Under the pieces are notes generated by a model. It ran no database searches and was not told the origin of the DNA. It saw only the letters and a list, made by a program, of their open reading frames with translations. The position numbers were made by a program, and so were the translations under genes. From Strongylocentrotus droebachiensis (Eukaryota; Echinodermata; Echinoidea; Camarodonta; Strongylocentrotidae), in NCBI GenBank assembly GCA_035222895.1, contig JAVYIG010001831.1, positions 186,001 to 250,000 of the forward strand: DNA of 64,000 bases. The letters run 5' to 3'. This document shows positions 45,601 through 59,200 of the stretch, one piece after another (positions within the stretch are counted from its first letter, which is position 1; each line of letters begins with the position of its first letter).

Positions 45601-48600
45601 AAGAAAAACAATTATTATCTTAAAAATGATCAAAATTTCAAAATGATCTTGATCCTGTTTATGACACGTATAAACAAAATTATAAGGGGGGATGTGACCC
45701 CTTTAATGCCTGTAACTGATTTGTCGTTATAGTACCCCCCCCCCCCCCTCTTCTCCGCCAGGAAACCCTGGATCACTTAATACGCATATTACTATTTCGG
45801 GGAGAAAAACAATAAATTAATGACAACTTACAAATTACAACAAAGACTAACAAGTTGAATAATCAACAATGGGAAAACCATAGAAAGAAATATAATATAA
45901 TATAAATAGATCATTACAAAAATGATTAAATAGATGAACAAATGAACGAATAAATAAATGAATAAATAAACGAAAAATTAAAATTAAATAAAAATAAAAA
46001 TTGATTAGAGGGAATTTATTTCTTTTAGATTTATCTTTGTAGTCCAGGCATTTTTAATGGCTATTCTCTCATTCCCGTGGAGATTAATTTAAAAAAAAAA
46101 ATCAAATTCATATTCTGAAGAGAAGGTGAACCATATCAACAGGTCTGAATATAATTTTTTAATCTGTTATTTTTTTGTTTTTCTGCCACAAAAGACCTCG
46201 CATACCAGTTTGTTTGCAGCAATTCCGATTGTGGCTGACTTGATCAACAACATTTTCTCTCTTGTTCTTATAACCTCGGCAAATATATCGCGTTTACCAA
46301 AGTGAATAGACCGCTTTATCTCGATTAACATCAAAGGGTCCCGCCGAAACATTGACCCAACACAATTACATCAATATCGTTATTGATATTCGTAGCTGAA
46401 AATCTGAGAATCAAATCGTTTTTCTCTGTCTCCATTTAGGCAGAATCTTATATCATTAGCATCCGACCAGCCTTGAAAGATCCAGGAAGATCAACAACAA
46501 AATCTTAATACTCGGAACATTTTCTCTCCTACCATTGTATAAGAAATTCTTATTATTTGAAAACCCAAACAGGAATGGTTTAAGGTCACATTTTTTCTCA
46601 ACCCCAGCTTTATTTCAGTCACGTGATATAAACCAGGGAACTCTTCAAAATGAAACCGAAACTTATTTAGAACCCCGAAGTCCACACAATTATTGTAGTC
46701 AAACCTATAGTATAGGTCGACAACTTCCGATTTTCACAGCTTTAGAGTTCGAGTTGTCAGAGAGCTGTAACTCCTCTGTCAGGCACTAAAAGGCAAATAA
46801 TTGATAGTATTGTGATCTATGTGCTATAACTACAGGCCCCTCCTCCCTATGTTTTTGGTTCTTCCAGACAAAGAGTCAAAATCTACAAGCAAATATCAAT
46901 CGCAAAATACCGGCTTAAGTTTTATTGACAGAAACTGTCTTGCTCCTTTTCCCGACAGAGATGTAGTAATATGCTATTAAGCTTCAGAAATTGTCTAAGC
47001 GATAATTATGCTGTAACTCTGTAACTCTATAGCTGCAGTTCCCCTCCTCCCTATTTATTTCAAACAAACAGTCAACATGGTCAAACATTCTCGTCTTTAA
47101 CTACCAGCAAATATCCGAAGCCAAATAACAGTTTCCTCTTCTGATAAATTTAAGAAAAGAACAGTTCTATTTAAACCCCATTTTGACAGAGTTAGGTAAA
47201 GAAAAGCAATTATTCAATTTTAATCTTTACAAACTCGTTAGGCCCGCAACTTGAGGGAATTTCTGGACGATGAAACGACTATCTTGTAATAGATGTCACC
47301 GTTCATTTCCGCGAAGGGATTGAATAAAAAAACCACTTCAAAACTTTATCGGTGCATTTGCTGACTTTAAAGAAATGTAAATATAATTCTGCAATATATG
47401 GCTTACTAACAGTTGAAACTGTGTTTTATTTAAAGTTCATTGCAAATGTAGGAGTACTTTATTTAAACAAAGTTCCTACACAATGTTAAAAGTATATCAG
47501 AGGTACTAACTTCTTAAAAAGAAATTTACATATCTATTACGGTGTTGATACTTTATTGCAATATTGTCAAAAATGACCTACATGTAGGTCTATATAATCA
47601 CAAAGCTTAGTTTGCTCATAATGCTTACAGTTTATGATAACGAAAATATTATAGAATTTATTCAGAAAACAATAAAGAAACGGATATAATAAAATGTAAT
47701 CAAATCGAATGAATGAATCATGATTAAACAGAGCTGTAATAAATTCCTAATTTGCCCGAGTTCTTTGTCTCCGAGCAAATCAAAATTGATACATTTTCGG
47801 ACTAAATTATTATAATGAATATAATTTAGCGTCCGCGAACTGGCATTTGTACTTATATTTCCATCTATTAACCATGACTCCACCTTTAAAGCAAATCGTT
47901 AATCCTAGGCGAATACAATTTTTCAAATCACAGGCCCATGATTGCCATAGCGTTCATCCCCTTTGTAATTCATGCCGACTTCTCTGCGATATGTAGGGAA
48001 AGGTTATCAAATCATTTTTCTACCAAAGAAAACCCCAGCGCTATATCATTGTAAGGGAAACAACAGTCTCTCCATTCGGTGACAGATTTATGAACCTCTT
48101 AGGAATAATCAGCTAGATGTGGAATACAAAAGCTCTTAGAAATGATTGATACCATATCCGTAATATCTGAAAAAATCATAATGAAGTACAATCGTCCTAA
48201 CAGATTTACGACTGTTTTGCTGTGATGATTTTTGTCTTTAACCACGGTTGGAAGGATATGGAATTTGATACCTAAAAATGACAGGTAGTTTGTATTTTCA
48301 GGGGGATATAGCTATCAGTTTTGCCCTTCTTCTATCATGTCTAATTTGTAAGTCTCTATTTTTGTTTTATCTTTATGAAGTGATCGACTTGCTAACTTCC
48401 CGCAAATAGAAAGTGAAATGTATAAGCCTTTTCTGCTCCTGTCATCATTTTGGGACCTGCGTGTTTAAAAAAAACATCTTCTCAAAGCAGCCAATTAATT
48501 TTCTCTTTTTTTCCTGGTGCTATACAGGAGGGATCTTAGGTTTATCTCGCTGTCTGCCTGGTATTACTTTGGAATTCTATCGATATTGTAAACAGAATTA

Positions 48601-50726
48601 ATGGATTTTGCCTTAACACGCAAGCCAACATATGAAGCGGACCCTGTCCCCGGTCCCCCGACCCCCCCCCCTACAAAAAAAAAACGGTATTAGCATTGAC
48701 ACTGGAACATAACTAATTAATTTTTCTTTAATTGTGCTTTATAAAATTAGATGGAATATCAAAAAATGTATATAGGATTGAAAAGAGCTTACGACACCTG
48801 TGAGCAAGACTATATTCCTTTACCTGATATAATGTGCATGTATATAAAATGAGCTAGGACATTATTTTTGTTCTCTTTATTTTATTATTTTGTCACTGCA
48901 CCTGTCAAATAAACACTGTGTGGACCCTTTGAATCTCCAAGCCATTTCGGATGCAGGGCTCCAAACAAATCTTGGTCAAACTTTCTCTAACCTCAAACGA
49001 AAGGAACAATTCCACCTCCCGCATCTTTTAAATCAAGACCATTTGTTTCGAATCCTTGGCCATGGAATATACCATGAAAATTGATCGGTGTGACTTTGTG
49101 GAACGAAATCAAGGATTACTCAACCATCGCGGTTCGGTAAATTTCATTGGACCCCCTTAAGTTGATCTTTATTTTGTCCATAGCTAGAGGTGACATCGCC
49201 AAATATCATTATGACTAGATTTGTCACAGGTGAACGATCAAAGGAAAACATGAACTTGTAGCAATACTCACAAATTAGGTCTCTATAGTAATGGTTATAA
49301 CCTTTCTTCATCGTAACCAAAAGTGAAAGCTCATGCGACAGGGGGACAATGTAGATCTAACTGCCACGAAATCAAAAATGCATTATATGAGTAACTAAAG
49401 AAATGTAAAGAAAAATGTTCGGGAAATGTATCAATAACAGCAAAAATCTGATGATAAGCAAATTTCAGTAAATATTGTGTAAGGATCAAGAGTCAAGACC
49501 CCTCTTCCGGGGGGCTTTTCGAAGGGCGTTTTTATTTATTTCCCTTAGTGAGCTTAATAATTGAACGCAATATAGAGTATCAATGTATATGTGAATATTG
49601 ATTTTCACTTAATAGGCGCTACATGTCAATTATCACTTCTGACATGATAATGCACATTAGTTGTTTCTTGGGGCAAATAGAATTCAATCTAGAAATTGAT
49701 ATTTGCATGATAAAAGTTGGTTGTAGGCCTATGGTTTTACCACCTGTTACACCCCCCCCCCTTTTTTTTTTATCCTCCTCCCTCCTCCTTCTCCCCTACT
49801 ACTCCTCTCAACCGCCTATCTCTTTCTCCCATTTTCTCCCTTTTCTGCTCTCTCTCTCTCTCTTTCTTTCCCTTTTATTTAAAAAAATTTAGTTTTAAAT
49901 TAAAAGACATTATTTTCTAGTATAAATATACAAAGTAATATTTGAACAAGTGATGATGTATATGCTTTGAAAAAATGTACAAAGTATGCATACATAAAAC
50001 TACAAATAATCGGAGGACTCACCTCTTTCTTTTTTTTTCTCCTTTTCCCGCTGTATATAAGTCTTTTTCATCTGTGTAATATATTTTATTATTGCAAATT
50101 TCAAATGTAACACCATTTTGAATTCATCAAATATATCGTAATGACTTTTTTTTACCATGATGATTATTTTTTTCCTCTCACTTCCACCTATTCATCCGTC
50201 AATAATGAAGTGATCATGTTTTAAAAGAAACAACACAACAGTTTTGCGAACAACAGATTTAGTTTAAAAAAAAGGATAAATAAAAAAAAGAGTACACAAA
50301 CATCATGCCCTCGCTACTTTTCCCATAAGTGTTTTTTTTTTTAGCTGATACATAACATGCCCGTTATTCTTGGAATTAAAATATTCTCGGACAGAAACCA
50401 GAAGAACAATTTAGATTCTTTTCCCTAGCCATTACAACATCACCCCGCCAATATGGCCGAAAGGGAGGAAACTTGTGAGGGAACTGCTGAATTGTCGGCG
50501 TTTTAAAAGTTTATCAATTATTGGGAGGAAAACTGTTATTAAAACTCTCATATCACAAAAATTATAGCGTTTCACGTGGTAGCAATATTCCCGAAAAGAT
50601 TTGTTTAAAGATTAGACAGTTGTTGTGCTGTTTAATTCATTTGGCCAGGGGGCAATGATAGAGAAAAAACCCGTAAATTAATATAAAATTAATATGATCG
50701 GTGTTTGAAAATGGTTTTGTTATTTC
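45601..50726. other. Long AT-rich stretch, nothing certain
   Basis: It contains a C run at 45735-45748, an (AATA)n-rich zone at 45890-46010, a hairpin-like TGTAGGA...TCCTACA near 47447-47480, and a C/CT-rich patch at 49750-49870. Open frames at 46535-46789 and 48890-49084 are motif-free and lack clear splice sites. No RNA gene is recognised. Confidence 0.35.
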
Positions 50727-50728
50727 TA

Positions 50729-51082
50729 AAGTGCTGGGAGCCCCCAAGATTTGATGGCAAAATTCTATTATATTGTATAATGAAGTGGAAGAGGGCATCA
50801 TCATTAACTTCTGAAAAGATTTTCAAAATATTTGTGTTTAAAGAAAAACAAGAGTACACAATTTGTTTTTTTCTGATGTACGCAGAATGTTCAAATTTTG
50901 CATTCTTTCATTAATATTCTTTCATTAATATTCAAAACTCTGTCTTGAAGTCTTGTGCAACACATTAGTTTTGAAAACCCTTGCACAAGTGAGTGTTAAA
51001 TGACTTCCTCTTTTACTTCATTATAACTTTGAAGCGAAATTTTGAAATAAGATGTTGGGGGAATTGGGGGCTCCCAACACTT
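50729..51082. mobile_element. TA-flanked MITE, 354 bp
   Basis: AAGTGCTGGGAGCCCCCAA at the left and AAGTGTTGGGAGCCCCCAA on the minus strand at the right are nearly identical. TA lies outside each end (50727-50728 and 51083-51084). Inverted similarity continues inward, for example ATAATGAAGTGGAAGAGG against ATAATGAAGTAAAAGAGG. TA target use points to the Tc1/mariner group. The open frame inside is incidental. Confidence 0.75.
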
Positions 51083-51529
51083 TAGGGGTGCTTTAACGAA
51101 TGAAAACAAATAGAAATCTTAAGTATATCTGAATTTCATGCAGACCACACAATTTCATTTTGAGCACAAGCTCCTTAAACTATTCTTAAAACTCTGAATT
51201 CCCAGCTTTTTGAAACATTAAGGACCTGGTATGTGTTTCAATCAAGAATTTTAATTAGCTCATATGAATCTAGTATAAATGCATTTATTTTTAGGATAAC
51301 TTTAAGAATACCCGATTTTCTAATTCACTTCATCTTCGACAGATCGGAACTGACGAGAAGAAGCTTGGGAGGCCAAAAGCTAAGAAGATATGACGGAAAA
51401 GGTTTGAATTAGACCTATATACGAACATTCTTAGACAACTTAATAATAATTTAAATATTGATTTTGTTTACCCAGAGAAACCTCATCAACATCGACGTTC
51501 TTCTTCTTGATGGTCCTTGATGACCGGGG

Positions 51530-51796
51530 TAATAATATATCTCTAAAGCGCTTAGGCACATCGTTGAATCGGTGTATTGAGCGCTATATAAAAAAACGGA
51601 TTATTATTATTATTATTATTATTACTGTTACCCCAGAAATCGCCAGGTACCCATTTACACCAGGGTAGAGAGTGGCAAGTGTGGATTAATGTCTTGCCAA
51701 AGGACGTTAGTGGCGGGCTGGGATTCGAACCCTCAACCACTGGCTTGAGAGACAACTGAATGAACCATGCACTCAACCATGGATGACACCTCCACA
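51530..51796 (-). mobile_element. tRNA-derived SINE with (ATT)n segment
   Basis: On the minus strand a B box GGGTTCGAATCCC at about 51720-51732 follows a decayed tRNA-like head. Then come CTTTGGCAAGACATTAATCC, TGGTGTAAATGGGTACCTGG, a TAATAATAAT run, and a tail ATAGCGCTCAATACACC. The TATATAGCGCT tail links it with fragments at 20.7 and 30.0 kb. TGTAAATGGGTACC-type bodies are common in marine invertebrate SINEs. Confidence 0.7.
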
Positions 51797-54044
51797 AGTA
51801 CACAATACATGCCTATAGTATTTTACGCAGTTATACGCAATTGAACTTGCGGGTTTCTTAGAAACATCATCCCGCCAAACAGATAATCAACTTCGACAAA
51901 TAGTTTTTTTTTACATCACAATTTCCGTTCATCCCATGAGGTTTACGCACCGGTGAGAGTTGCGAATTAAAAGACACTCCAAGGCTATTTTTCTGCTAGT
52001 TTTCTTTAGAACTCAGTGCCTGAGATCTTTCAAAAAAAGTTGTCGTGACAGCAATGAATGAGTGTTCTTAACAGTGTCAAGTTCAGAACGTTTAAGTCTT
52101 GGCTGAACCGCTTTCATTGCATTTTCATACATTAAATTAATGGAATTTGATGATATTTTGTTATAGAAATCAGACGTTTGTTTCCAAAGTGAAAACATTG
52201 CTACATCTACAACAGATTGTTGCAAAGAATCATATCGATACAGTTCATCTTTAAACTAAATTGTCGATGAAAAAAAACGAGGGATGCCATTTTTTTATAT
52301 ACTTTCTCTGAAGGATTTTAACATAGTCCCTGAATTTAGCTTGATCTGTTTTCACATTTGTGTAATTCTGATTTGTTTTAACTTCTTTACTCCCCCCCCC
52401 TGACAATACTCCACTTTCTTCCTTTTCCATACCCTTCTCCATATTCCCCATCTGAAACCCATCTGTTTGATTAGTACATTCACAATTATTTCCCTTTCCC
52501 TGTTGTTTTAAATGTATTCTAAAAATATTGTTGGTTTATTTTTAGATCACGTACGTACACCAATAAAAAGAAGAAAAAAGGAAAGTAATTTTTGTTAGTT
52601 GATGAATATTTGAGACAAGTTCTATGAAAGTTGCGAATGAAATTGTTTTTATATATGTTCTATTCTCCTGAGAAAATACGTGACAACCTTATACTGTACT
52701 AAACTGTTTCTTATCCGAAATACAATGACCTACAATCGTGACAGTTCCAGATATTTGGAAGACAGCTGAGAAATATAAGAATTCTTCTTGTGGAATCTGA
52801 GGGAATGGCTTTTAAAATGTGTCATATTAGTCTTGCCCTGGTTTTATCACACGATGAAGTAAAAATCTTTCTTACATTTGTATGTGTATTAAATTGTAAA
52901 TATTGTATTGTACATGTATGTAGTGTGCTTCCAGGAGTGTTGTTCCCTAGTCTGTGGTTCTCAACACTTTTTTTTTTTTTTTTTTTTTTTATTCGGTCAG
53001 AACTTCTCATACATAATACAAATTAGAATGTAACAAATGTATTTCAAAATTTTAAATATCATACAACAAAAAGATGGCAAATATAGTACGAGTAGAAACC
53101 GAAAATTATGGATATATATATTTTTTTTTAATTATAAAAAAAAACACTTGCTTTTAGTTGTACATCTCTCTCTCTCTCTCTCTCTCTTACTCTCTTCAAA
53201 TTCACTCGTATAAATAGCACTCAGATGTTCTATTGATAATTTTACATTGTTTTTATTTCGTGGTAATTTCGCAATATCTGCTGTCATTTCTTTATTCGTT
53301 CAAAATGAATGCAATGTTCAAACGTGAATCTCTCGGAAATGCTTTCGTTGAAACCACAGTCTCAGTAATATGCTTCTAATAAATGATTTGATCACTTCAT
53401 AATTCATCTGGTTGGCACAATGTTAGAAATAATGGTTTCAATGTTTGTCTATCAAATTGAATATGTGATGTTTGGTTTGAATCGAAACTGGATTTCAAGA
53501 AATCAGGTTGAATGTGAAAAATGTTATGTTACCTTAATTTTCTTATTGGTTTGTTGTTTGTACAGCCCTATTTCGATATTCTCGCACTTCGACAATACAA
53601 CTATCTCATAATAGAATGATTGTTTATTTGTTGTCTTTGTCTTTCCTTCTCTCTCTCTCTCTCTCTCTCTTACCCTTTCCTTTAAACCTTTTCTATCAGT
53701 CTCAGTTCTCTCCATACCCCTCTTATCCATTCTGTTTTACTTTCACTACCCTATCTATATCTGCCTATATAATATGCATATCTATCCATCTGTCATGTAT
53801 GGCAATCTTTCCTCTGTCACTGCTATCAAACATCTACCTCTTTTCATTCATTATCACACCTTCCTCTTATAGTATCTTCTATCCATCATCTATCACCCTC
53901 TCTAACTTTCCGTCTATCTATCTATCTCTTTCCTCTTCCACGTCTCATCTCATTTTCATCCATTTTCGTAATCCTTCTTCCGTCATCTTCTATCCATCAT
54001 AACACCAGCATTGCCCCTTCCTATCTTTCCTCTATCTATCTATA
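51797..54044. other. AT-rich stretch with short microsatellites
   Basis: A poly-T run lies at 52969-52991, CT runs at 53164-53190 and 53647-53672, and CTAT-rich sequence at 53750-54044. No gene is supported. Confidence 0.4.
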
Positions 54045-54927
54045 CAGTGCGTCCCAGAAAAAACGAAACCGAGAAGTATCGATGTTTTATCATAACTTAA
54101 TCACAACCATAATTAATGAATGATACATATTATTTGGAAAGCTTAGAGTCTCCTCTTTTAGTTGATGCTACTCACGTGATGCATATTTCACGCATGGCTG
54201 ATTAAAAGCAATTTGAAGGAAGGAAACCAAAAAGTAATTTGGCGGGCGGTATCTGAATTTCAAAGAAAAATTCATATTTCTAGAAAGTTCATTTTCTGCT
54301 CTTCCATATGATACCCCAATCAAGAAAAATGAGTTAAGAATAACAAAGTTCTGTTTGTTTGAAGTAGCCCTTACATTTTCATAATTTTAACAAACGAATT
54401 CGTTTTCACTGGGTGCCTGCCGTAGCAAAAAGCAGATTTGACAAAAGACTTAACTCCTTTTCGTTGACAATCAGCCATGCATGAAGACTCTCATCTACGG
54501 CTGATTGTCAACGAAACGGAGTTAAGTCTTTTGTTAATTTCGTTTATTGATACGGCAGGCAGCCAGTGAAAACGAATTCGTTTAATACAATTATGGAAAT
54601 GCAAGCACTACTTTAAACAAACAGAACTTTGTCATTCCTCGCTTATTTTTCCTGATTGAGGTGTCATATGAAAGGGCAGAAACTCAACTTTCTAGAAATG
54701 TGAATTTTTCTTCGAAATTCAGATACCGCCCGCCAAACGTCTTTTTGGTTTCCTTCCTTCAAATTGCTTTGAATCACTCATGCGTGAAATATGCATTATC
54801 CGAGTAGCATCACATAAAAGAGGAGACTCTCAGCTTTCCAAATATGTATCATTCATTAATTATAGTTGTGATTAAGTTATGATAGAACATCGATACTTCT
54901 CGGTTTCGTTTTTTCTGGGACGCACTG
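54045..54927. mobile_element. Foldback element, 883 bp, TA-flanked (Tc1/mariner-like)
   Basis: The element starts CAGTGCGTCCCAGAAAAAAC and ends with the complement, with TA outside each end (54043-54044 and 54928-54929). Almost the entire length is one inverted repeat. Two arms of about 430 bp, roughly 90% complementary by eye, surround a centre near 54480-54500, where GTTGACAATCAGCC faces GGCTGATTGTCAAC. No coding sequence is present. The TA duplication and CAGTGCGTCCCAG tip fit a Tc1/mariner-type non-autonomous element. Confidence 0.9.
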
Positions 54928-56054
54928 TATATCTATCATTTTATCTCGTTCCTATTCTACCCATTAAACCATCTCATTTTCATTCAAATTCATAATTCCT
55001 TCACCTTCCATCATCTTATATCCATCAAAATGAGCATTGTCCCGCCTCGGGGCATCGTGATAATTCTAAACACTTCGTTTCCTCTTGCCGATGTGTTCAT
55101 GTCAGTATCGATATCATCACATTGGCTGATGGAGATGAGGATGAGGCCCCTTTTACATCTGAAATTTAATTTCCGTCTAAACGACGCCCTTTGGACCCCA
55201 TCCAATCATACCTATCTGCTTAATATTTTAGCATTTCTTGTTACCCACCTTTTTTTCTTTTAAATAAACTGTGGCTCTCTTATATTGATTTTGATTTCAA
55301 TTCCAAAGTTATCTTGACGGCCGCACTCAATTGAAAACAGCGTCCAATTTTCTAATACTTTGTTCATTATATTCAAGAAGTGAGTATGGGTCAATGAGTG
55401 GTCAGTAAGGGGTCAATGGGTATGAATTTGATTAAAGACGCACGTCAACTTCAATACGCCTAAATAACATTTAATATCCACTTCAATGAATAACATGAAA
55501 TCAACATTAAATATAATGTTTACATTCAAAGTGATTTTGTAGAGAATAAAATAAACACCAACAAAAAAATACAATAAAACAAATGAAAAAGACAAAACGA
55601 AGAACAACAAGACAAAACCAGACGATGAGAAGGAAAAAAAGAGAGACAACAAAACAGAGCAATTAAACATAGCTTCTACTTCTCAGATTAACACCATCGC
55701 AGTGTAGGATCATGCATTTAAGTATTTCCTATTCTAAATGATTCGTAACAAAGTTTAATAAGTTGATGTGAATTGGTACCGGCAGTTGCCCCTGGAAACA
55801 TGTGGGAAAGTGGGATCAATCACATCCATTTATTACTCTTCCGCCTCCTCGGAATCAACATGAAATCATATTTTATGTAAACATCTAGATTGGGGTCACT
55901 CGCGTTCATGGGAATCGATAGCATTCCACGTACCCCCCCCCCCCCCGTCATCATCTCATTCCTCATCCTATATTTTCTTCAAATTCCACCGTCCCTCCTC
56001 CACCCTTTCCTCTTCCCCCACCCCCACCCGTCTTCACCTCTTCGTTCTTCTTCT
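54928..56054. other. AT-rich stretch, nothing recognised
   Basis: An open frame at 55030-55263 is repeat-free but has no motif. A C run lies at 55933-55946. Confidence 0.35.
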
Positions 56055-56218
56055 CCTCTTTTTCCTTTTCCTCCTCCTCTCTCTCTCTTCTTCTTTATTG
56101 TTCTTCTCCTTCTTCTTCTTCTTCTTCTTCTTCTTCTTCTTCTTCTTCTTCTTCTTCTTCTTCTTCTTCTTCTTCTTTTTCTTCTTCTTCTTCTTCTCCT
56201 CCTTCTCCTCCTCCTCCT
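56055..56218. repeat. (CTT)n trinucleotide repeat
   Basis: About 100 bp of nearly pure CTT with CCT and CTC borders. On the other strand this is (AAG)n, a motif able to form triplexes. Confidence 0.9.
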
Positions 56219-59200
56219 GCCAGACTAGTTAGCACATTGTATCAAATCACATTGAAAATCTGATCCTAAATTTGTAATGAAATAGAAAAGTATATGTCAA
56301 AATCTTAACATGACTCTGGTTAGACGTTATGTGCATTATTTCGGTCGAAATATAACACATTTTAGATCGTGTGAAAATGAAGACATCAGAATCCTTTCTA
56401 TGTGTTATTTTACACCTTTTAAATTACTTCCCTTTTCTCTTGTTTAATCACAACATTCATGTAAACGTTCACAAGAAACCCGTCACAAAGCAGGACATTA
56501 TAAATGACACTTTCCATCAATGAATGCAACAGTCTAATGACAAGTTTCGTAATGTCACTGATAAAAAAAAAAAACATGAAAAAGGCGGAAAGAATAGCAC
56601 TTACATCTGACCTCGTAGTCGTAGATAGTCAAATAAAGAATACAAAATGTGTCACGAAGACTGGTATGTTAGTTACAATTTGGGGATTCTTCTGTACCAA
56701 TTATGTGATTGAAGACCTTTAATGATTAATTTGATGGGATGTAGAATGGTAAACGACTTGTGATTCAAAATTGTGATTTAAAACTTTCGTTTTAATGGCC
56801 ATTCACTAAACGTGCAAAGTTGCAATTTTCCCCTCGTCTTACTTAATTATGATACACCCATGTATAAACAGGAGGAGTGTCCCTTTTGGTATTCAGTTGA
56901 ACAATTCCCTAAATGCTTATTTATTTTCGTGAGAACCAGGCAATTATTGCCTGTCTAAAAATTTGGGGATTCTTTTCTGACCTTCTATTCCTTTCCCATC
57001 TCCTTTTCTTTATCATGGCATCATTCGACTTTAATGGCTTTCTCTCTTGTGGGCTCAGATTCAATTGCCCTTTTTCCTTTCAAAATATTAGCCAAATCAT
57101 TTTTTGTCATCTCTCATTCTCATTTAAAGCCGAGCGTTATTGATTGTTCCTGTTGTTTTAGTTGTTTTTCTGTCACGGTTGCTGCGGCTGTTGTTGGTAT
57201 TGTCTTTATTTTGTTGCGTATTGATCTTGTTGTTTGGTTTGCAATGCCTTTCCAAACTGCGACCTTACATTGCTTATAAATCAGCGACTTTCCGTCAAAT
57301 TTGTATAACATTAATTTAATTTACAGAGCCATACTCAAGGTGTTGCCAATTTGCAGGGGGCATTAATCACAAATCACTTTAATGATTTCACCACCAACAT
57401 AATCAGCGCACTTTCAGGCTGATCCCATACTTAAATCATTGTATATACTATACGTCTTGTTTGTATTACACTGAAAGAGGTACTTTTTCACATTTGAAAA
57501 TAATGTATCCTTCCTTGATTGCACCATCTGTGGTATATAAACAAATTAATTGATCATGCAACATTCCTTTGGAGTGAGACGACCTAGATATTTGTATCAG
57601 TCGTATAATTAATCACGATATTTAATCAATGTTGTTAAATTATTCAAATTCATCTATATTCTCGAGAATGTGTTTACTGCAGCATTTTCTCTAGAGTGAT
57701 TTCATTAATCAGATCTCTCAGCTTCTCAGTATTGTTGACAAAAAACTTACCTCTGTGGTCCTAAAAGTCCTGAACATTTTGACTTCGTTATTGGCCGAAG
57801 TAATTCGTAGCACATCAATGTAACAAGAAAAAACATAGCATGCAATAAAGTTTGATTCAAGTTGTATTTAGAAAGATGCTTTAATTCGGACATTTTGGTA
57901 AGCAATATCGAGTTTTCAGGATTTTTTTCTTAGATCAATGTTAGATGAGATCGAGGACCATTTAAAATGATGCCGAAAATATAGTGACGACTTTACAACT
58001 CATGTTTGCTAACTCCAAAAAATTGACACATTATCTTTTAAAGATTATGTTGTGTATGATTACAGTAAACATTAATGTCATACCATGATGATTCAAGTTC
58101 ATCATCGTCGTCATCGTCATCGTCATCATCATCATTATCCGTATGATTATCTCTTATAAATCTTGAATACCAACACGTCATGTGTACTGTACGGACAGGT
58201 TGCTGTTTCGAACCCCCCCCCCCCCCCCATTCAGTGTTATTTAGGGTACGCGTATGAACGTTCCCTCCCTTTGAAAGCACACACACCCCCCCTATTTTGA
58301 ACAGTTGAATACAAACAGCAATTTGAAGAATTTTACAAGCAATGTTTCATAAAGACTTATATTGGACAATATTATAAAAGACAGATAGTTATGATGGTTA
58401 GTTCTATTTGATGCTTTTTAGGCAAACGTGAAAAGCTTTACTTTTGTTTAGTGCCTCCGTCCTATTGAGGTTCCTCTGTGTTAGATTTATACAAATAAAA
58501 ATCTCAAGTAACTACCAAACTTGTCAAAAGCAAATACAACCCTTCATCTTACATCTTAGCATCGCCAATTCGCATCTTATCACACAAAATATAATAGTTC
58601 TGCAAATGACTGGCACTCGTTGTACTTAGCACTTCGAACCATTAAAGTATAAATCTGTTCCAGACCCTTTCTATATTCCGTGTACCTTCCTGGATAGTAG
58701 ATACCGTCTATCTTTAATCTGTCTTATCACCGTATATAATCCAAAGAAGTATACATCTTCTATTGTTGACTAGTCTTTTAAGAAAATATGTTCCTAACTT
58801 CCTACTTTCCTGTCCTAAGAACGATTAGCAAAGAGTTAGTAAGTGGTGATCAAAGAAAGAAGAAAGTGGTAAAGACACACAGAACAAGCGGGAGATAAAG
58901 GTATGTCCTCGGGACTGATGGTGGATCCTTAAAATATGTTTAAACATCTCTCCTTAATGTTGGTTTTAAAGATTTGGTGACGATTAACTCTGGGAATGGT
59001 GGCCTTTTGCTTTTAATCACTAATACTGGAAGTGCACGAAGCAAAACAACATAAGTACTCGTCTTTACAACCACCACAGCCCCCTTGAAGGATTACTAAG
59101 AAACTTTTTAAAATAAAGGCCGCAAATAAAAAAAAGTCCAGTATTGAATGGTGCAAAATGTGAAGTCCTATAATATGAAAGAAAACAAGTGTGGACAAAA

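Noticed and set aside
46535-46789. 84-codon + strand frame with mixed composition
   Set aside because: It has no acceptor, donor or motif, and frames of this length are expected by chance in the window.
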